Origin: Camellia lanceoleosa
Taxonomy: Eukaryota > Streptophyta > Magnoliopsida > Ericales > Theaceae
Assembly (NCBI GenBank): GCA_025200525.1
Contig: JANUSC010000386.1
Span: 62,001 to 126,000, forward strand
Direction: 5' to 3'
Length of the DNA: 64,000 bases
The notes below the pieces were generated by a model. It ran no database searches and was not told the origin of the DNA. It saw nothing but the letters and a program-made list of their open reading frames with translations. A program made the position numbers and the translations under genes. Shown one piece after another: positions 59,146 through 64,000 of this stretch (its first letter is position 1; every line of letters begins with the position of its first letter).

Positions 59146-59967
59146 ACAAAAAGGCACAAAATGGCATGGAAATGATATGCAAGCATGCAAACTAAATTCC
59201 AGCAACTAAATGAAGGGAAAACAGCCTCAAAATGATGATAAAAATGCACCCGATGCCCAGAATGTTCCCGAAATGTGATATTTAGCCCCCGAAATGGCCT
59301 ACAGCTATGCTATACATGCAAAATTGACACATGACAGCAAAAACAGTAGCAAGGCAGCCCCAAAAATAGCATCTTTCCAGTACAAAACATGGCCAAATTG
59401 TAAGCATAGATATGACAACAATAGCTTGCAAAAATACGGAAAAAGAGAGGATTTACAAAGCAAGTGATATCTACAATGCTCAAACCCAAAAACTCAGTTC
59501 TAAAACATTAGAGAGGGACGAAAAATATGCATTTTTACAGAAGATGAGATCCCCAAATTCAGTGTGTAGATATACAATACATAGCATGCAAAATAAGGGT
59601 CAAAAGAGGTTTATAAAGAGAGGTATCATAAGAAATGACCAAACAACTTAAGACCCTTAATAAAACTTGAAGAATAGACCAAAATAAGACACTTCACAAG
59701 CCTGATGAAGGCCAGAAACAGAAGCTAGAATGGCCTAAACAAACATGCAATTTTACGGTAAATTTGAAGAATTTCAAAGAAAGTACTAAAACCAATTACC
59801 AAATGGCTTAAGACCCTTCACAAAGAATGATGTATGGACCAAAATAAGACTCCTTCAAGGCCTGATGAAGGCCAAAAACAGAAGCCAAAATAATCTAACA
59901 AAGCATGCAAGATAGGCATAGAACATGGATTCAAAGCAAGTGTATGATAGAGGAGGCAAACATGGTT

Positions 59968-60157
59968 GAGCCCTTCTTCAATGTTGAAGAGGGGCTCAAA
60001 ATGAGCACAATATCAGTAGCTTTCATACTCCAACTCAGATCACAAATTGGCTAATTAACTCATGCAATTTTACGGTAAAATTGAAGAATTTCAAAGGAAG
60101 TGCATGCTAGAGCCACCAAACATGATGGAGCCCTTCTTAAATGTTGAAGAGGGGCTC
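59968..60157. repeat. GAGCCC...GGGCTC hairpins in LTR D
   Basis: At 59968-59997 the arms GAGCCCTTCTTCAA and TTGAAGAGGGGCTC pair almost perfectly. A second copy lies at 60128-60157, and a decayed third starts at about 60287. They sit in diverged ~160-bp repeats that also carry CATGCAATTTTACGGTAAA. Confidence 0.75.
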
Positions 60158-60810
60158 AAAATAGTCCTACTAATAGTTTATGGTATGCTCGAAATCAGAT
60201 CACTCAAAAGCCAAACAAAGCATGCAAAATAATGGCATAAACAGTGATATTGAAACAAGTGTATCATGGAGACACCAAATGGGGTTGAGCCCTTAATCAA
60301 AAATGAATATAAGCTCAAAAAAGACCTAATCTCAGTGAAGGTCGGAGCTCAAAACAATAAGAAAATGGGCTTAAGAAATGGAGCAAGAAAATGCTACAAA
60401 AGAGGGAAATGGAGACTTACCCTTGTAGACCTTCTCTTTTCTACTTCTTGGCTTGAGAAATGTTGCTTCTAAGCCTCTAAGAACCTCTCCTTGCTGCTGG
60501 AAATGGAGTGGTTATGGGGATGCTTGATGGTGATGAAGAAATGGCACCAAACTTGAAGAAAAAGACTTTGGAGCTATGGAAAATGGAGAGAAAATGGTGT
60601 AGCTATCTCTCAAAAATGTCTAACAATTATCCAACCTTCTAAAATGATGAAGCAAAACCTCCCCTTTATAGAGCAAAAATGCACCAAAAATATCCAAAAA
60701 GCACCAAAATATCTAAAAAGCAACAAAATATCTAAAAAGCAACTCTCTAATCCTCCATACACTTGCTGAGACAATTGCTGGCCTCCCACCCTCCAGTGAT
60801 CTTCCTGGTG

Positions 60811-61140
60811 CTAAAACAGAGGTACCTGCCAAAATTGAACAAAAACTAATGCAAAACGAAAGCTCGGGGACCAAAACCGCGCGGGGTCCCGAAAATGGGC
60901 TGCAGGCACCGAAAGTGGCGTTCGGCCACGAAGTGGGTATCAGAGGCCCCAGTGTCCCTCGTTATGCTAAAACAGAGGTACCTGCCAAAAATGAACGAAC
61001 AACGATGCGAAATGAATGCTCGGGGCCTAAACCGCGAAGTTCGGGGTCCCGAAAATGGGCTGCCGGGCATCGGAAGTGGTGTTCGGCTGCGAAGCGGGTC
61101 TCGGAGACCCCAGTGTCCCTCGTTATGCTAAAACAGAGGC
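60811..61140 (-). repeat. 158-bp direct repeats in LTR D
   Basis: Two copies (about 60811-60966 and 60967-61127) begin CTAAAACAGAGGTACCTGCC and share GGGGTCCCGAAAATGGGCTG and CCCAGTGTCCCTCGTTATG. A third starts at 61128 and is cut short. Confidence 0.85.
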
Positions 61141-61484
61141 ACTTACCAAAAACCGAAGAAATCAGAGATGGTTGGGTGGTCCCGAGCCGAGGCACACGGC
61201 CTGACGGTCCCGAAAACCGGGAACCGGGCTCCGAAATGGGCAAAATGGCCTACGGCCACTGAGAGATAGTCTACGGGACCACTCCCTCCCCTCAGGAAAG
61301 AAAACAGAGAAAACCGAGTCTGGTTCGCAAACCAAGGCAAGGCACAGAAGAGGGTTCGGAAGTCCGGAGGCAGGGCGCACGGTCGCGACTCTGAGACTTC
61401 TGAACGAGCACAGTATGCAACATCACCGAGCGCTCAATCGGTGACGTCTGAGTCTTAAGGTCGGTCAAAAATGGGGTGTCTACA

Positions 61485-61706
61485 GTTGCCCCTCTTTGAC
61501 AGAACTCGGAAGTCACAAGTGACGGGAGTGAATGTCAAAGCCTAGAGACGATCCATTTTTGACAAGGCCGAAGACTTAGACAATCATACAAGATAAACAG
61601 AGATATGTGCCCGCAGGCAAAATGGGGCAAAATGCAAATGATATGCACAGAGCCAGGTGATCATGCAAGTGCAACAAGCTGTAATGAAGCAAGTATTGAC
61701 AAATAG
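61485..61706 (-). other. Residual 3' UTR and polypurine tract of element D
   Basis: Begins GTTGCCCCTCTTTGACAGAA, matching the region inside the 3' LTR of element B (13765 onward). It stops abruptly at 61706, where the 70-bp 5' LTR remnant starts, which marks the deletion joint. Confidence 0.85.
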
Positions 61707-61776
61707 ATGCAACATCACCGAGCGCTCAATCGGTGACGTCTGAGTCTTAAGGTCGGTCAAAAATGGGGTGTCTACA
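61707..61776 (-). repeat. 70-bp remnant of the 5' LTR of element D
   Basis: Identical over 70 bases to 61415-61484, and followed directly by the duplicated GCACC. Confidence 0.92.
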
Positions 61777-61781
61777 GCACC

Positions 61782-62270
61782 CCCTTCATCTGCATTGTCA
61801 TGCACCCCTTCACTGGCATTGTCACGCACTTTCAACCGCATTGTTATGCATGTTGCTAACAACATTGTACCTGTTAAGTTTCTCTCTTTTGCATGCACGA
61901 TATTGTATGTATGGTTCATTTGAAGTTGGCACGACCAAACGAACCGCACAAGTATTGTATTCTCCACGTGAAACGTAGCGAGAATTACATAATTCTCTTA
62001 CATCCTTTCTGTAATGTAGTCGGATTTGCGTTTGCTAGTTTAACATTGTCGCATTGTCATGCTTCGTTACAGCTTTCTGTGCATGATCATAAGTTATGTT
62101 CGGCTTCTTGCATTGTCAGTTGCATTTTGCCCCCGCCTTCGGGCGCATATCTTTATTGTCTTGCATGCTTTGTCTAAGTCTTCGGCCTTGTCAAAAATGG
62201 GTCGTCTCTAGGCTTTGACACTCACCCCCGTCATGGTTATGACTTTCGAGTTCTGTCAAAGAGGGACAAC
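61782..62270 (+). other. 3' UTR of element C, last part, with polypurine tract
   Basis: Continues the element C 3' UTR after the inserted element D and matches 13765-14240 of element B in reverse (for example GCATGCACGATATTGTATGT and GGGTCGTCTCTAGGCTTTGA). The polypurine tract AAAGAGGGACAAC ends at 62270 against the LTR. No gene. Confidence 0.82.
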
Positions 62271-62892
62271 TGTAAACACCCCATTTTTTACCGTTCTCAA
62301 GACTTGGACATCACCATTTGAACACTCGGTGATCATCCATGTTTTTGTTCGTTTTGAGTTCTCGGGGGTCTCGGCTACGCATCATGCCTCAGGATCTCTT
62401 AACTTGTCCGGTCTGTGCTTAGTTTTGCACCAAGGGCTTGTGTTTTGTGCTCTTGAGGGTAGGAGGTGGCTTGTCAGCCATCCCTTAAACCCACCGGCCA
62501 TGGCTTAGGGCCACCAGCCTTGTTTTCTTTCCACCGGCCATTGGTGATGGCCGGTCGGCTCTTTGTGTGGTTGGCCGACCATTTAGTTGGCCGATGGTCT
62601 CCTTTTCTGGCCGGTACCACCTTTTCGCCTCTTTCAGGCATAGTGCATGCCAGCTATGCTAGCTGGAGTGCACGGACTTGTTCTCTATACAGCTGTATGG
62701 AGGAACTTGCCCCTTTTGCACCCTTTTGGTCTAGCTTCTTGAGGAAGATTGGACCTTTGTCTTAGCTTCCTCAAGAAGCTTGCACCCCTGTCCCAGCTTC
62801 CTCAGGAAGCCTTGGCCCCTTTGCCTTAGCTTCCCTTAGAAGCCTTGACCCTTTTGTTAGCTTCTCTAAGAAGCTGAACACTTTGCCTTGTC

Positions 62893-62900
62893 TATATAAG
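62893..62900 (+). promoter_or_regulatory. TATA box of the 3' LTR of element C
   Basis: CTATATAAGGAGG at the position equivalent to the 5' LTR TATA box. Confidence 0.6.
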
Positions 62901-62982
62901 GAGGCCTCCCTCCTCCTTTGAAGGGATTCAGCAAAACCAGACCTAATTACATATATCTCTGATATATATCACCCTTTCTCTC

Positions 62983-62983
<1 letters not shown>

Positions 62984-63019
<36 letters not shown>
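62984..63019. repeat. (TC)n microsatellite downstream of the LTR TATA box
   Basis: A TC run of more than 30 bases. It is shorter and interrupted in the 5' LTR (40321-40360), so it has expanded or contracted since insertion. Confidence 0.9.
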
Positions 63020-63021
<2 letters not shown>

Positions 63022-64000
63022 ATTTGTGTGTGTGTTTGAGGGCCTAAAAGTGTAGTTTGTTCTTAGTTTTGCACTGGAACACATAGTATTACACCATACT
63101 TCGACTTGGGAGGTGTTGAGAGGTTGTTCTTCAAGTTTTGAGCTAGTTTTGATTAGAATAAGGGGGCTACACTTGCTGTTCTTGAAGTGTTTTTCAAGGG
63201 TAACACTTTTGCTTTATTTTTCCCAATCTTGCACTAGTCTTTAACCTATCTTGCATACTGATTTAAGCTTTGTGTATAACTGAAAAAAGTCTTGCATTTG
63301 CATGCTTAAGATACTTCATTAAGGTCATTTTGGTGTTGGGGGTCGACCACCCCCTCTTAGGCCTTGTTTGGCCCTTTTTATGCTCTCTTTGTTAAGCTTT
63401 GACTACTATTGTGTTTTGGCCTTCTCACCACCGAAATCCAGTGGATTTTTAGTGGTGATGAAGAGGGTTTGAGGTCTTGCATAGGGGAGAGACACCCCTC
63501 TCCCTTTGACTCTCTTTTGTTTGCATTTTTGGCTCCTAAGGGTAGCATGCATGCTTAGTTGCTTTTGGCTCCATTTCAGAGGTTTTTGGGTGTTATTGGG
63601 TCATATTACATCTCTGTTTTTTGTCGAATTTATGCCCTTTTGCATGCATAATATACTTGCTTTGCATTCCTTCTCCTTGCCTAGAAATGCATCTTGCCTT
63701 TAAGACCATCATGCATGCATGTTCTTGCCTAGCTTTGTGAAGTTCTTGGTCATATTTCATCATGCTTGAGGTCTGTTAGGCACTGATTTGATCATATTTG
63801 CCATGTTTGGTATAGCCTCTTTGCATTTTGGCTTGTGAGCCTTTAGTGTGTGAGTCATGAGCATGCTTGAGTTGGGTTGTTCTAGTGATTTCGAATCATT
63901 TCTCAAGCCATTTCAATTCCTAATCCATGCTTGTATGCTTGCATTCATCATCCCTTTCATGCCTTGAAGTGTTGTTCTTTTATGCCTTGAAATAGGTCTT

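Larger units (their letters stand above)
56652..61484 (-). repeat. 3' LTR of element D (4,833 bp)
   Basis: It ends and starts like the other Tat LTRs (TGTAGACACCCC at 61484; TGTTACA at 56652) and its first 700 bp in plus coordinates resemble LTR A and B. The middle is different: it holds the palindromic array at 58320-59145, the GAGCCC hairpins at 59968-60157 and the 158-bp repeats at 60811-61140. I do not see the stem-loop pair of the other LTRs in it. It is a distinct subfamily. No coding sequence is supported. Confidence 0.82.
56652..61776 (-). mobile_element. Element D: mostly deleted Tat-like LTR element inserted in the 3' UTR of element C
   Basis: A minus-strand element with a complete 3' LTR (56652-61484), 222 bp of 3' UTR including the polypurine tract (61485-61706), and only the first 70 bp of its 5' LTR (61707-61776). 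The 70 bp are identical to the start of the 3' LTR (61415-61484). It is flanked by GCACC on both sides. All of gag, pol, the primer site and the rest of the 5' LTR are gone, so one large deletion removed them after insertion. Confidence 0.88.
39619..64000 (+). mobile_element. Tat-lineage Ty3/gypsy element C, 5' LTR to partial 3' LTR
   Basis: The plus-strand element starts TGTAGACACC at 39619. It has a complete 5' LTR (39619-43799), primer site, leader, gag, PR, RT, RH, second RH and INT, the antisense ORF (minus strand), 3' UTR repeats, polypurine tract (62258-62270) and a 3' LTR from 62271 that is cut by the window end. Subtracting the inserted element D and the MITE, the internal part is about 13 kb and the whole element would be near 21-22 kb. 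It carries more than ten nonsense codons and is dead. The bases before it, GTGGT (39614-39618), should recur after the 3' LTR. Confidence 0.88.
62271..64000 (+). repeat. 3' LTR of element C, first 1.73 kb
   Basis: Starts TGTAAACACC and matches 39619-41330 throughout, including the GGCCGG cluster (62491-62620), palindrome array (62732-62873), TATA box and stem-loops (63421-63504). The window ends inside it. Confidence 0.9.

Overview
The window is plant nuclear DNA, most likely eudicot heterochromatin, and almost all of it is nested transposable elements. The evidence is LTRs bounded by TG...CA, Ty3/gypsy polyproteins, a CACTA end, a Tourist-like MITE, plant-type introns, a receptor-like cytoplasmic kinase fragment, and pervasive C-to-T type nonsense changes typical of methylated plant repeats. 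I see no intact host gene, tRNA, rRNA or CRISPR array. The species cannot be named from the sequence.

Layout. (1) 1-8128: minus-strand Tat-lineage element A, cut by the window edge, with its 5' LTR at 4147-8128. (2) 8129-9836: degenerate coding DNA with a coiled-coil remnant. (3) 9837-26040: minus-strand Tat element B with 3' LTR (9837-13764), 3' UTR with 57-bp tandem repeats, an antisense spliced ORF (15861-17148), then INT, two RNase H domains, RT, PR and gag. Its 5' LTR is lost at a break near 26040. (4) 26041-35384: a mosaic of chromodomain (Del/Tekay-like) pieces and an Athila-like pol fragment. (5) 35385-39618: the end of a CACTA transposon with 117-bp subterminal repeats, followed by a broken multi-exon kinase fragment. 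(6) 39619-64000: plus-strand Tat element C with a 4.18-kb 5' LTR, gag-pol, the same antisense ORF, 55-bp tandem repeats and the start of its 3' LTR at 62271. Its 3' UTR is interrupted at 56652-61776 by a mostly deleted minus-strand LTR element D, flanked by the 5-bp duplication GCACC.

The three Tat copies are relatives. They share LTR ends, a primer site near TGGCGACTCTG, gag, a protease followed by a G-patch-like stretch, RT (YVDD), a dual RNase H and an integrase without a chromodomain. No copy can encode a full polyprotein. The most interesting content is non-coding or antisense: a plant-mobile-domain-like antisense ORF with a 145-bp intron at the same place in both copies; a GGCCGG-rich motif array repeated both inside the LTRs and upstream of that ORF; a short GCTTATCGAGTTGTA repeat array beside it; conserved stem-loops in the LTRs; and an eight-copy palindromic array in the LTR of element D.
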